The notes: generated by a model from the sequence alone, not told the origin. A DNA stretch of 8,652 nt from UBA3071 sp965369635 (GCA_965369635.1 CBDURC010000131.1:1-8652), one strand, 5' to 3'. Positions 1-6,298 are shown, counted from the first letter of the stretch. Translations and numbers: made by a program.

Positions 1-14
1 TGAGTCCCGGCTAG

Positions 15-43
15 TTGGGCTTCTGGCCAAGCTGTGCTACAAT
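15..43 (+). promoter_or_regulatory. Sigma-70-type promoter upstream of the UPF0175-like gene
   Basis: The -35-like hexamer TTGGGC (15-20) is separated by exactly 17 bases from the -10 hexamer TACAAT (38-43). The -10 is preceded by TGC (35-37), which makes it an extended -10. Transcription would start near 50, about 45 bases before the ATG at 96. No terminator is seen between here and fabF, so this promoter could also drive fabF at 420. The call rests on motif match and spacing only. Confidence 0.6.
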
Positions 44-95
44 GTTGTCAGCTAGATCTGGCATGGCACCTTGAACTGGCAAGCGGAGGAGTAGT

Positions 96-314
96 ATGGC
101 GCACCTGAGGACTATTACGCTGGAATGTCCTGATGAAGTCCTGATCTCACCGAAGGCAAGTGCAGAGAAGTTCACTCAAGAGCCAAAGATGCTTGGGGCA
201 GTCAAGCTCTTCGAACTGAGTAAGCTCTCTTCGGGACGTGCTGCCCAACTGGCGGGAGTGTCCCGTGCCGAGTTTCTGTTAGCCAAGCCACCTGCCGGCG
301 ATAGCTCCATCTAA
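96..314 (+). CDS. UPF0175-family antitoxin-like protein, C-terminus altered
   Basis: This 72-residue protein resembles UPF0175 proteins, the small antitoxin-like partners often found upstream of DUF3368 (PIN-type) toxin genes. The diagnostic part is residues 44-61, LSSGRAAQLAGVSRAEFL, the helix-turn-helix-like core of the family, preceded by the usual helix (AVKLFELSK, 35-43). The start ATG has a strong ribosome site GGAGGA (85-90) five bases upstream. Family members normally continue after the SRxEFL motif with a short tail of the RYGVSPF kind. Here the frame instead ends KPPAGDSSI and stops at 312-314. Those bases fit better, in another frame, as DUF3368 toxin coding sequence. The gene is therefore probably the 5' part of an antitoxin fused out of frame to toxin DNA. 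It may still make a DNA-binding or regulatory peptide, but its toxin partner is gone. Family assignment is by motif recall. Confidence 0.7.
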   Translation: MAHLRTITLECPDEVLISPKASAEKFTQEPKMLGAVKLFELSKLSSGRAAQLAGVSRAEFLLAKPPAGDSSI

Positions 315-342
315 GATGACACAGGCTAAGATGATACAGGCA
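313..342 (+). repeat. 15-bp imperfect tandem duplication
   Basis: AAGATGACACAGGCT (313-327) is followed directly by AAGATGATACAGGCA (328-342), with two mismatches. It lies in the toxin remnant, in frame, and looks like a post-decay slippage duplication. Confidence 0.85.
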
Positions 343-401
343 TTGCAGGGTGCAGGCCTGTGGCTGAGTGAAGAGTTGGTGTCCTTGATACTTCGGAAGA
401 C

Positions 402-413
402 AGGAGAAGGAGG
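402..413 (+). promoter_or_regulatory. Ribosome binding site that decides the GTG start of fabF
   Basis: The purine run AGGAGAAGGAGG lies 6 bases before the GTG at 420. It supports that GTG, which overlaps the TGA (421-423) of the upstream remnant frame. The next in-frame Met is residue 67, beyond the conserved N-terminal VVVTGLG strand, so a later start is not credible. Confidence 0.8.
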
Positions 414-419
414 ATTGCT

Positions 420-1679
420 GTGAGAGAACCGTCTGCCCGCTGCCGTGTCGTCGTCACGGGTCTGGGGGCCATCACGCCGGTGGGGCTGAGCGCGCCGGAA
501 AGCTGGGCGGGCTTCGTCGCTGGCCGCTCGGGCGTGGGCCCCGTCACCCAGTTCGACGCCAGCCCCTACCCTTCGCGCATCGCTGCTGAGGTCAAAGGGT
601 TCGATCTGCGTGACTACATGGACCGCAAGGAGTCCAGGTACATAGCTGCTCGCTGTTCGCAGTTCGCCGTGGTCGCCGCCCAGGAGGCCTTGAGCGACGC
701 TGGCCTGAACTGGCCGCTGAACGGCGGCGAACGGGCAGGAGTGGTGCTGGGCACCGCTATGGGGGGCCTAGAACTGTACAACGAAGACATCCGCCGTATG
801 GAAAAGCACAACAGTACTCGCATCCATCCCCTGACAGCCATCGGCGGACTGGCGAACATGCCTGCCTTTCATCTGAGCCAGCGTTATGGCTGCGAGGGGC
901 CGTTGAAGACGGTGGTCACCGCTTGCGCTGCCGGCACGCAGGCAGTGGGTGAGGCGTTGGAGCTGATCCGTCGCGGCGATGCCGACCTGGTTCTCACCGG
1001 CGGCGTGGAGGCGCTGATCATTGATCTCTTCTTTGCCGGCTTTTGCGCTATGCGCATTCTCTCCACCCGCAACGACGAACCGGAGCGGGCCAGCCGGCCC
1101 TTCGACGCCAAACGGGATGGCTTCATCATCGGCGAGGCGTGTGCGGTGTTGGTGCTGGAGAGTATGGAGCACGCCCAGGCACGTGACGCCCGCATCTATG
1201 CTGAAGTGCTGGGTCAAGGGGCCTCGGCCGATGCCCATCACGTCGCTGCCCCGCACCCAGAGGGGGCAGGGGCGACGCGAGCCATGCGCTGGGCGCTGGC
1301 CAATGCAGGCATTGAGCCGACGGAGGTGGACTACATCAACGCCCACGGTACGGCCACCACGCTGAACGATGCTACCGAAACCCTGGCCCTCAAGAAGGTA
1401 TTCGGCGAGCATGCTTACCGACTGGCGGTTAGCTCCACCAAGTCCATGATCGGCCACTCGTTCGGTGGGGCAGGGGCCATTGAGGCCCTGGCCTGCGTCT
1501 ACACTGTCTATCACGATGCTATTCATCCCACCATCAACTACGAGACCCTCGACCCAGCCTGCGATCTGGACTACGTGCCCAACGTGGCTCGCCAGGCGCA
1601 GGTGAACGTGGCCATGTCCAATTCGTTCGGTCTGGGCGGGCAGAATGCTTGCGTGGTCGTAGGCAAGTATCGTGGTTGA
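420..1679 (+). CDS. fabF: Beta-ketoacyl-ACP synthase II (FabF/KAS II type)
   Basis: This condensing enzyme of type II fatty-acid synthesis elongates acyl-ACP with malonyl-ACP in the cytoplasm. The 419-residue length is close to the ~410 usual for FabF. The thiolase-fold landmarks are in order: VVVTGLGAITPVG (10-22), the nucleophile Cys169 in VVTACAAGTQ, STRNDEPERASRPFDAKRDG (215-234), His309 in NAHGTAT, Lys341 in SSTKSMIGH, His346, and the C-terminal glycine loop SNSFGLGGQN (400-409). All four catalytic residues (C, H, K, H) are present, so the enzyme should be active. The loop after His346 reads SFGGAG rather than the more common LLGAAG, and the end is FGLGGQN rather than FGFGGTN, which marks a diverged lineage. 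There is no acpP, fabD, fabG or fabH nearby. It could serve housekeeping synthesis or a specialised lipid route. A polyketide-type KS is less likely given its size and lack of partner genes. Confidence 0.93.
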   Translation: MREPSARCRVVVTGLGAITPVGLSAPESWAGFVAGRSGVGPVTQFDASPYPSRIAAEVKGFDLRDYMDRKESRYIAARCSQFAVVAAQEALSDAGLNWPLNGGERAGVVLGTAMGGLELYNEDIRRMEKHNSTRIHPLTAIGGLANMPAFHLSQRYGCEGPLKTVVTACAAGTQAVGEALELIRRGDADLVLTGGVEALIIDLFFAGFCAMRILSTRNDEPERASRPFDAKRDGFIIGEACAVLVLESMEHAQARDARIYAEVLGQGASADAHHVAAPHPEGAGATRAMRWALANAGIEPTEVDYINAHGTATTLNDATETLALKKVFGEHAYRLAVSSTKSMIGHSFGGAGAIEALACVYTVYHDAIHPTINYETLDPACDLDYVPNVARQAQVNVAMSNSFGLGGQNACVVVGKYRG

Positions 1680-1701
1680 AGGTTCGAAGGGTCAAGTCAA
1701 T

Positions 1702-1757
1702 CGCAGATTGCACCGGCATGTCGGACAGGAGAGCAGTGGAATCTGTGTAATCCGTAG
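1702..1757. repeat. Degenerate dispersed-repeat remnant (AATCTGTGTAATCC type)
   Basis: CGCAGATT (1702-1709) and AATCTGTG (1740-1747) form an imperfect inverted pair, followed by TAATCCGTAG. The phrase resembles the AATCTGTGTAATCTGTG dispersed repeats I recall from intergenic regions of many environmental bacterial genomes. It fills most of the 95-base gap between fabF and the next gene. Confidence 0.35.
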
Positions 1758-1774
1758 TCAAGGGAGGAACTGTC

Positions 1775-2470
1775 ATGCAAATTCATCTTCACGAAAAGAA
1801 GATCGCCCGCGGGGGGAAGATCGGCAGCTATGCCAGTTTTGCTGGGCTCGTCGTGCTGGTGGGCGGTATGATCGCCACCTTCCGCGGCCCGCAGTACGTC
1901 TGGGCGTCGTTCGGTTGCCTGCTTTTTGGCCTCATCGCCTCGCAGGTGGGCACTCACTACATGCGCCGCTGGGGCCGCAGCCCTCGCCCCGACGAGATTC
2001 TGACCAAGAACCTGAAAGGGATGGACAAACGCTACCATTTCTATGGTTGGTTGCTGCCGGCCGACTACGTGCTGCTGGGGCCGGCGGGGTTGTTCGTCTT
2101 CGTCACCAAGGGTCAGACGGGCGAGGTGGAGTACCGCAACGGTCGCTGGCGCCAGCCGTTCCGGTGGACCCGTCTGCTCACCGTGTTCGCTCAGGAGGGG
2201 CTGGGGAATCCCGAGCGAGACGCGGCGGATCAGGTGGCCCGGATGGAGCGTTTTTTCACTGAGCATCTGACGGAGGAAGAGGCGGACGCGCTGCCTGTGC
2301 AGGGCGTGGTCACCTTCCTGGCGGCCGATGCGCAGTTGAACCTCGATGATGACCCGGCCGTCCCCGTGATGCCTGTGAAGAAGCTCAAGGAGTACATCCG
2401 CGGTCGTGGCAAGGGCGAAAAGCTGCCAGCAGAATTGCGTCGGAAGCTGGAGGGACTGTTCGAGGGGTAG
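1775..2470 (+). CDS. Two-TM membrane protein with NERD-like domain, probably nuclease-dead
   Basis: This 231-residue protein has two hydrophobic segments (about 18-36 and 42-60), a basic turn (HYMRRWGR, 61-68), then a soluble domain. Residues 86-126 (YHFYGWLLPADYVLLGPAG, then LFVFVTKGQTGEVEYRNGRW) have the layout of the NERD (nuclease-related) fold: a buried strand, LLGPxG, a strand ending in a lysine, then xxG and a GRW turn. In classical NERD domains this strand carries an E-x-K signature. Here it reads V-T-K (residues 110-112), so the acidic residue is absent. A second region (PVQGVVTFLAADAQL, 174-188; VMPVKKLKEYI, 198-208) fits the later strands and helix of the fold. The start is supported by AGGGAGGA (1761-1768), six bases before the ATG. 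The function is unknown. A structural or regulatory membrane-tethered role is inferred, and fold assignment is by pattern only. Confidence 0.6.
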   Translation: MQIHLHEKKIARGGKIGSYASFAGLVVLVGGMIATFRGPQYVWASFGCLLFGLIASQVGTHYMRRWGRSPRPDEILTKNLKGMDKRYHFYGWLLPADYVLLGPAGLFVFVTKGQTGEVEYRNGRWRQPFRWTRLLTVFAQEGLGNPERDAADQVARMERFFTEHLTEEEADALPVQGVVTFLAADAQLNLDDDPAVPVMPVKKLKEYIRGRGKGEKLPAELRRKLEGLFEG

Positions 2471-2520
2471 TGGGGGAAGCGGGCGCAGGATAGAAGGTTG
2501 AGCAAGGCAAGCTTCCCCAC
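2470..2520. repeat. Stem-loop after the NERD-like gene
   Basis: GTGGGGGAAGC (2470-2480) can pair with GCTTCCCCAC (2511-2520) with one bulged G and a 30-base loop. The left arm begins at the last base of the stop codon. No T-run follows, so it is at best an atypical terminator or a 3'-end stabilising hairpin. Confidence 0.45.
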
Positions 2521-2707
2521 GAGGGAAGCAGTAGAGGCTGGGGCTATCTTGGCATCGCAGAACCGCACTCCGCTGCGCTTCGTGCGTGACTACGAACCTG
2601 GCGTGACGTTGCCGGACTATTCAATGCCTCCTCCTGAGCAGCGTGGTGACACTTCTGTGAGAGTGGGAGATGGAACGACGTAACCTCTCGGAAGCTCAGT
2701 CGTCTAG

Positions 2708-2729
2708 ATATCAAAGGAATATCAACACA
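2708..2729 (+). promoter_or_regulatory. Two-unit 11-bp-phased direct repeat (possible regulator site)
   Basis: ATATCAA occurs at 2708-2714 and again at 2719-2725, exactly 11 bp apart. The second unit, ATATCAAC, differs by one base from the ATTTCAAC unit (6288-6295) of the array before the pilin gene. It may be an autoregulatory site for the downstream two-component system. Only two units are present and no well-placed -10 follows directly, so this is weak. Confidence 0.3.
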
Positions 2730-2800
2730 TGGGCCGCATCGACATTCACGGCAAGCCATGCTTTATGTGGATGCTGCCCGTCGTTCTGCTTGACAAACCC

Positions 2801-2829
2801 TTGAATCTGCGCTGTCATTATACTACCAT
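2801..2829 (+). promoter_or_regulatory. Candidate promoter for the histidine kinase gene
   Basis: TTGAAT (2801-2806), 17 bases, TACCAT (2824-2829) is a correctly spaced but imperfect pair. Better individual hexamers, TTGACA (2790-2795) and TATACT (2819-2824), sit in the same stretch but 23 bases apart, too far for a standard promoter. A promoter near here is likely, but its exact elements are uncertain. Confidence 0.35.
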
Positions 2830-2865
2830 CCTCAACTGTGCAGCTTCTCAAGGACAAGGACGTAT

Positions 2866-5316
2866 GTGAGTATGGTTGCGAGAATCCTCTACATCGTCAC
2901 ACCCGTCATTGCTTGTCTCTTAGATCTAGGCTTCTTGATCCTGGTCATCCTGAGAAGACGCAGGGAAAGAGGCAATCTGCGCTTCGCCCTGTTCCTATTG
3001 TCCATGGCCATTTGGAGCTGGGGCGTCTTCATGCTGCGCCGAAGCGCCAATAGCCAAGCGGCGTTTACCTGGGCCAAGTTCTCCTTCGTTGGAACGTTCT
3101 TTTTCCCCAGTTTCTTCCTGCTTTTTATCACCACCCTTCTGAGAGGCCGGCAGAAGAGGTGGATCCATGTCAGTTGCAGCATCATAGGCGTGCTGCTTGC
3201 CATAGGGGTTGCCACAACAGATCTGATCGTAGCTGGCGTAGCGACCAACAGATGGGGATGGGTTACCCAGCCAGGCCCCTTGTTCTTACCCGCTTGCCTT
3301 GTGGTGTTCTCCTACCTCGTTTATGGAAGCCTTCTTCTGGCGCGGGAATACAGACAGAGCAGAGATGAACTTCACCGTAATCGGCTTCGATATGTCCTAC
3401 TGGGGTTCTCGATCTTTCTTCTTGGAACCTTCTTGGATGTCCTGTACCTGTTGGGGATCGTTGTATGCCCGCTGGGAATGCTTGCTAACACTCTCTTCGT
3501 CCTGTGCTGTGCCTACGCCGTCGTCAGGTATCGGCTCTTAGACACCAGCATCGTGGTACAGCGAGTGATCGCCGTCATCATCAGCGGCACCATCGTTACC
3601 ATCCTCTACGCGGGAGGCTTACTCCTGCTGCCATACCTCTTCGCCAGCGATTTGGAAGGGATACTGTACATCTCCCTGATGGTGACCCTGCTCCTTCTGT
3701 GCATCAAACCCCTGCGAGAGATGCCGCTAAGCTGGGTGGACCGGCTGTTTCTTCCCCAACGCCACGATGCCCAGCTCATGCTGCAGGAAGTGAGCAGCGC
3801 GAGCACGGCGCTGATGCCGCTGCCAGAACTGGCGAAGCTCATTTTGCGACGAGTAGCAGAGACCTTGGACATCACTCAGGCCATCTTCCTGGTTCCAGAG
3901 GGGGCCTTGCAACCCCTCCGCACCGTAGCCCGGTTGGGCCTGAGCGAGGATGTGGACACCCTTCGCCTCCGCTCCGACCACCCCCTGGTTACTCACCTGG
4001 CAGACACCGGTCACCTGCTGCGCAGTGAAGACCTTTCCTCCGTGCCCAACCTCCAGACGCTGTGGGCCAACGAGCGCCGAGACCTGGAGCGGCTGCGCAG
4101 CGAGCTTTTTGTCCCTCTGATGACGCGACAGCGGCTGGTGGGGCTGTTGGTGCTGGGCCCTAAGCAGAATAAGCAACCCTACTCGCTGGCGGATGAAGTG
4201 ACCCTATCCACCCTGGCTAATCAGACGGCGGTGGCGCTGGATAACGCCAGGCTTTATGATGAGACCATGGAGGAAAAGAAGAGGACGGAGACCATCGTGG
4301 AGGAAGCCTTCGCCGGCATCATGATGGTGGATCCGCAAATGCGAATCGTCACCTTAAATCCAGCGGCAGAGGACATCACCGGCTACGATTCTCAAGACGC
4401 TGTGGGCCAGTGGTTGCCCGATCTCTTCGGCAGCGAGCTTTGGGGGGAGGAAAGTCTGCTGTACAAAGCTATAGCCACGGGGGAACGGGTGGTCCCGGCG
4501 GAGGCGACCCTTGTGGGCCAGAACGGTGCTCGCCACATCCTCTTGGGAGTCGCCCCCCTTCACGATGGCTACCTGCTCAGCTTCACCGACATCACCCGCC
4601 TGAAAGAGGTAGACCGCCTGAAATCCAACATCGTGGCTGACGTCTCCCACGAGCTCAGGACCCCCCTGGCTGCTATCAAGGCTTACACTGAGCTTCTCAT
4701 GGACGACCGGAAGGGTGGCGACAGGGAAGTACGCCGCCAATTCCTCTCGGTCATTGACCGCAGTGCCGACAGGTTAGCCGAGTTGATCAATGATCTCCTG
4801 GACCTCTCGCGGCTGGAAGCGGGACGGTATGAGGTGCGTAGGCAACCCCTGTCCATTAGCGAAGTCGTTGACGATGTCATCACTCTCCTCAGAAGGCAGG
4901 CTCAAGAGAGGAATATCACCATCCACCTCGACGTCCCGGGTGATCTTCCCCAGATTCTCGCCGATAGCAGGCTGATGACGACCCTGGTCAAGAACCTGGT
5001 CAGCAATGCCATCAAGTCCAGCCATGAAGGGGGGCGGGTGGATGTGGCGGCGCGGCAGCAGAAGGGCAAGCTCGTCCTCGACGTCGTTGACCGAGGGATA
5101 GGCATCTCATCTTGGGACCTGCCTCATATCTTTGAGAAGTTCTACCGGGCACAGTCGGCAAGAGAGGCAGGGATCAGGGGCACTGGTCTGGGTCTGGCGC
5201 TGGCCAAGGATGCAGCGGAAGCCCAGGGCGGGACCATCGAAGTGGAGAGCGAACTGGATGCGGGCAGTCGCTTCACTGTGCTCCTGCCCACCAACACAGA
5301 TGACGAAGCGGAATGA
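2866..5316 (+). CDS. Membrane sensor histidine kinase (7TM-GAF-PAS-HisKA-HATPase)
   Basis: This 816-residue sensor kinase should autophosphorylate and pass phosphate to the adjacent response regulator. Residues ~5-220 hold about seven hydrophobic segments ending in AVVRYRLLDTS, the layout of the histidine-kinase N-terminal 7TM domain. Two more TM segments follow (~231-258, 265-281), then WVDRLFLPQRHD and a GAF domain (~318-460). A PAS domain (~475-580) includes GIMMVDPQMRIVTLNPAAEDITGYD. The HisKA H-box is ADVSHELRTPLAAIKAYTEL with phospho-acceptor His595. The E596-x-x-T599 pattern typical of kinases that are also phosphatases is present. The ATPase has N-box NLVSNAIK (710-717), G1 DRGIGI (742-747), F-box IFEKFYR (755-761) and G2 GTGLGLA (772-778), all intact. 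The DHp helix is PhoR-like. The start is GTG 2866 (AAGGA at 2856-2860, five bases upstream) or ATG 2872 two codons later. The 5' third seems less GC-biased in codon choice than the rest, possibly from domain shuffling. The ligand is unknown. Confidence 0.93.
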   Translation: MSMVARILYIVTPVIACLLDLGFLILVILRRRRERGNLRFALFLLSMAIWSWGVFMLRRSANSQAAFTWAKFSFVGTFFFPSFFLLFITTLLRGRQKRWIHVSCSIIGVLLAIGVATTDLIVAGVATNRWGWVTQPGPLFLPACLVVFSYLVYGSLLLAREYRQSRDELHRNRLRYVLLGFSIFLLGTFLDVLYLLGIVVCPLGMLANTLFVLCCAYAVVRYRLLDTSIVVQRVIAVIISGTIVTILYAGGLLLLPYLFASDLEGILYISLMVTLLLLCIKPLREMPLSWVDRLFLPQRHDAQLMLQEVSSASTALMPLPELAKLILRRVAETLDITQAIFLVPEGALQPLRTVARLGLSEDVDTLRLRSDHPLVTHLADTGHLLRSEDLSSVPNLQTLWANERRDLERLRSELFVPLMTRQRLVGLLVLGPKQNKQPYSLADEVTLSTLANQTAVALDNARLYDETMEEKKRTETIVEEAFAGIMMVDPQMRIVTLNPAAEDITGYDSQDAVGQWLPDLFGSELWGEESLLYKAIATGERVVPAEATLVGQNGARHILLGVAPLHDGYLLSFTDITRLKEVDRLKSNIVADVSHELRTPLAAIKAYTELLMDDRKGGDREVRRQFLSVIDRSADRLAELINDLLDLSRLEAGRYEVRRQPLSISEVVDDVITLLRRQAQERNITIHLDVPGDLPQILADSRLMTTLVKNLVSNAIKSSHEGGRVDVAARQQKGKLVLDVVDRGIGISSWDLPHIFEKFYRAQSAREAGIRGTGLGLALAKDAAEAQGGTIEVESELDAGSRFTVLLPTNTDDEAE

Positions 5317-5331
5317 GATGGGAGCGGACGG

Positions 5332-6030
5332 ATGGATCAAAAGACAAAGCTACTGATCATTGAAGATGACCAGGATCTGGTGAAAGCCTTGGAGATACAT
5401 TTCACAGATGCTGGTTACGAGGTCACGACCGCCGCCGATGGTCGCGAAGGGCTGCGGAAGATGTACCAGCGCCGGCCGGACCTGATCGTTTTGGACATCA
5501 TGCTGCCCCATCTGGACGGCTGGGAGGTCTGTGGCCGCATCAGGGATCTATCCAGCGTGCCCATCGTTATGCTCACCGCCCGGGGACAGGAGTTTGAAAA
5601 GGTCAAGGGGCTGAAGATGGGTGCCGACGATTACGTGACCAAACCCTTTAGCCTACGAGAGTTGGAGGCCAGGATTCAGGCCGTCTTGCGCCGCGTCCAT
5701 CTGCCTCCGCCTGTCGAGGGCCATGTCCTATATGTTGACGAGGAGCTGATGATAGATTCCAGGAGGTGGGAGGTATGCCGGCGGGGGAAGCCGGTAACGC
5801 TGACGGCGACGGAGCGACAGATGCTCTTCCTCCTGGCGGAGAACGCTGGCCGGGTTCTCCCTACCTCACGTATCCTGGAGAGGGTATGGGGGCCTGAATA
5901 CGTGGACGAGATGGACTATGTGAAGCTGTACATCTGGCGTCTTCGCCAGAAGATAGAGCCCAACCCCTGCCAGCCCAAGTATATACTCACCGTGTGGGGG
6001 ATCGGCTACCGATTCGCGAAGCGGCCGTAA
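5332..6030 (+). CDS. OmpR/PhoB-family response regulator
   Basis: This 232-residue DNA-binding regulator is the likely partner of the upstream kinase, whose stop is 15 bases away. The receiver domain (~6-120) has the acidic pocket E11-D12-D13, phospho-acceptor Asp55 in LIVLDIMLPHLDGWEV, Thr82 in VMLTAR, and Lys104 in YVTKPF. The C-terminal winged helix (~130-230) shows LTATERQMLFLLAENAGRVL, the recognition-helix region EYVDEMDYVKLYIWRLRQKI and the wing WGIGYRF, diagnostic of the OmpR/PhoB class. These proteins dimerise on direct repeats spaced 11 bp apart, and such an array lies about 225 bases after this gene. Its start is ATG 5332 with GGAG-type purines (5319-5327) upstream. The linker (VHLPPPVEG, 122-130) is short. 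The target assignment to the pilin promoter is inferred from this proximity and site type. It could also act at distant sites. Confidence 0.95.
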   Translation: MDQKTKLLIIEDDQDLVKALEIHFTDAGYEVTTAADGREGLRKMYQRRPDLIVLDIMLPHLDGWEVCGRIRDLSSVPIVMLTARGQEFEKVKGLKMGADDYVTKPFSLRELEARIQAVLRRVHLPPPVEGHVLYVDEELMIDSRRWEVCRRGKPVTLTATERQMLFLLAENAGRVLPTSRILERVWGPEYVDEMDYVKLYIWRLRQKIEPNPCQPKYILTVWGIGYRFAKRP

Positions 6031-6097
6031 CCCAGCTCTGGCAAGCCGCTCAGAAGAAGCCTGAAGCGTGTCCTCGGGCTCTTTCAAGCCGGGTTGT

Positions 6098-6245
6098 TAC
6101 TACTCAGCCTATGCTCCCAGCCCCCGTCCCGGGGGCGGCTTGTGCGGCAAACAGCTGCTCAAAACGAGATACTCTCGCCAGAGCCGCCCTCGAGGACCAG
6201 GGCTAAGAGCCTAAAACATCCAATTCCGTGGCAGCCTGAGTAGTA
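6098..6245. repeat. 148-bp stretch bounded by 10-bp perfect inverted repeats
   Basis: TACTACTCAG (6098-6107) and CTGAGTAGTA (6236-6245) are perfect reverse complements. A third copy of the core, ACTACTCAG, occurs at 8307-8315 after cpaB. The stretch contains the GC hairpin at 6120-6136 but no gene. It may be a small repeat element or the arms of a large stem. No target duplication was identified. Confidence 0.4.
6120..6136. terminator. GC-rich hairpin after the response regulator gene
   Basis: GCCCCCG (6120-6126), loop TCC, CGGGGGC (6130-6136) is a perfect 7-bp stem located 90 bases after the regulator's stop. It lacks a T-run, so intrinsic termination is uncertain. Its position between the regulator gene and a separate promoter makes a terminator role plausible. 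Confidence 0.45.
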
Positions 6246-6254
6246 CGCCAGGTT

Positions 6255-6298
6255 TTTGTAACACATTGTTAACCTAATCGTTACCTGATTTCAACCTT
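6255..6298 (+). promoter_or_regulatory. Four-unit 11-bp direct-repeat array, PhoB/OmpR-type operator
   Basis: Four units end in AC at an exact 11-bp period: TTTGTAAC (6255-6262), TTGTTAAC (6266-6273), ATCGTTAC (6277-6284) and ATTTCAAC (6288-6295). Units 2 to 4 are followed by CT. PhoB and many OmpR-family regulators bind tandem direct repeats with this spacing, one helical turn per unit. The last unit ends 7 bases before the -10 hexamer and overlaps where a -35 would be, the arrangement of an activator that substitutes for the -35. The obvious candidate binder is the response regulator encoded at 5332-6030. Confidence 0.75.

Larger units (their letters stand above)
283..423 (+). pseudogene. 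3' remnant of a DUF3368/PIN-type toxin gene
   Basis: Read in the frame beginning at 283 (after a TAG at 280-282), this stretch encodes HLPAIAP, then ALQGAGLWLSEELVSLILRK and TGE, ending at TGA 421-423. This matches the C-terminal tail of DUF3368 PIN-domain toxins, which end in a pattern like LIPAIAPLLDALRAAGFWLS-EL-VLR-AGE. The N-terminal two thirds, with the acidic PIN catalytic residues, is missing. The remnant overlaps the tail of the UPF0175-like frame, so the two genes were joined by a deletion. A 15-bp imperfect tandem duplication (313-327 and 328-342, 13 of 15 identical) adds five codons (KMTQA/KMIQA). Removing it restores the usual family spacing. In-frame ATGs exist at 316 and 331, so a ~30-residue peptide could be made, but no ribosome site precedes them. 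Confidence 0.6.
2521..2865. other. Intergenic region before the kinase gene
   Basis: No convincing gene is seen. The stretch contains the pair of 11-bp-phased ATATCAA repeats (2708-2725), a weak 46-codon frame (2729-2869), and promoter-like hexamers at 2790-2829. A frame starting with TTG at 2498 runs to 2683 but lacks a well-spaced ribosome site and resembles no family I know. Confidence 0.5.

Noticed and set aside
768..1526. 252-codon open frame on the minus strand
   Set aside because: It lies wholly inside fabF, whose product is unmistakable. The translation shows no family features and is a codon-bias shadow.
1672..2266. Long frames on both strands over the NERD-like gene
   Set aside because: Arg/Gly/Pro-rich translations without motifs. 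The 1775-2470 frame has the good ribosome site, TM segments and domain pattern.
2498..2683. 61-codon TTG-start frame after the NERD-like gene
   Set aside because: The only purine run is too close to the TTG, no recognisable similarity, and the start lies in the loop of a hairpin.
2790..2824. TTGACA and TATACT as one promoter
   Set aside because: Both hexamers are good, but the 23-base gap is outside the usual 16-18 range.
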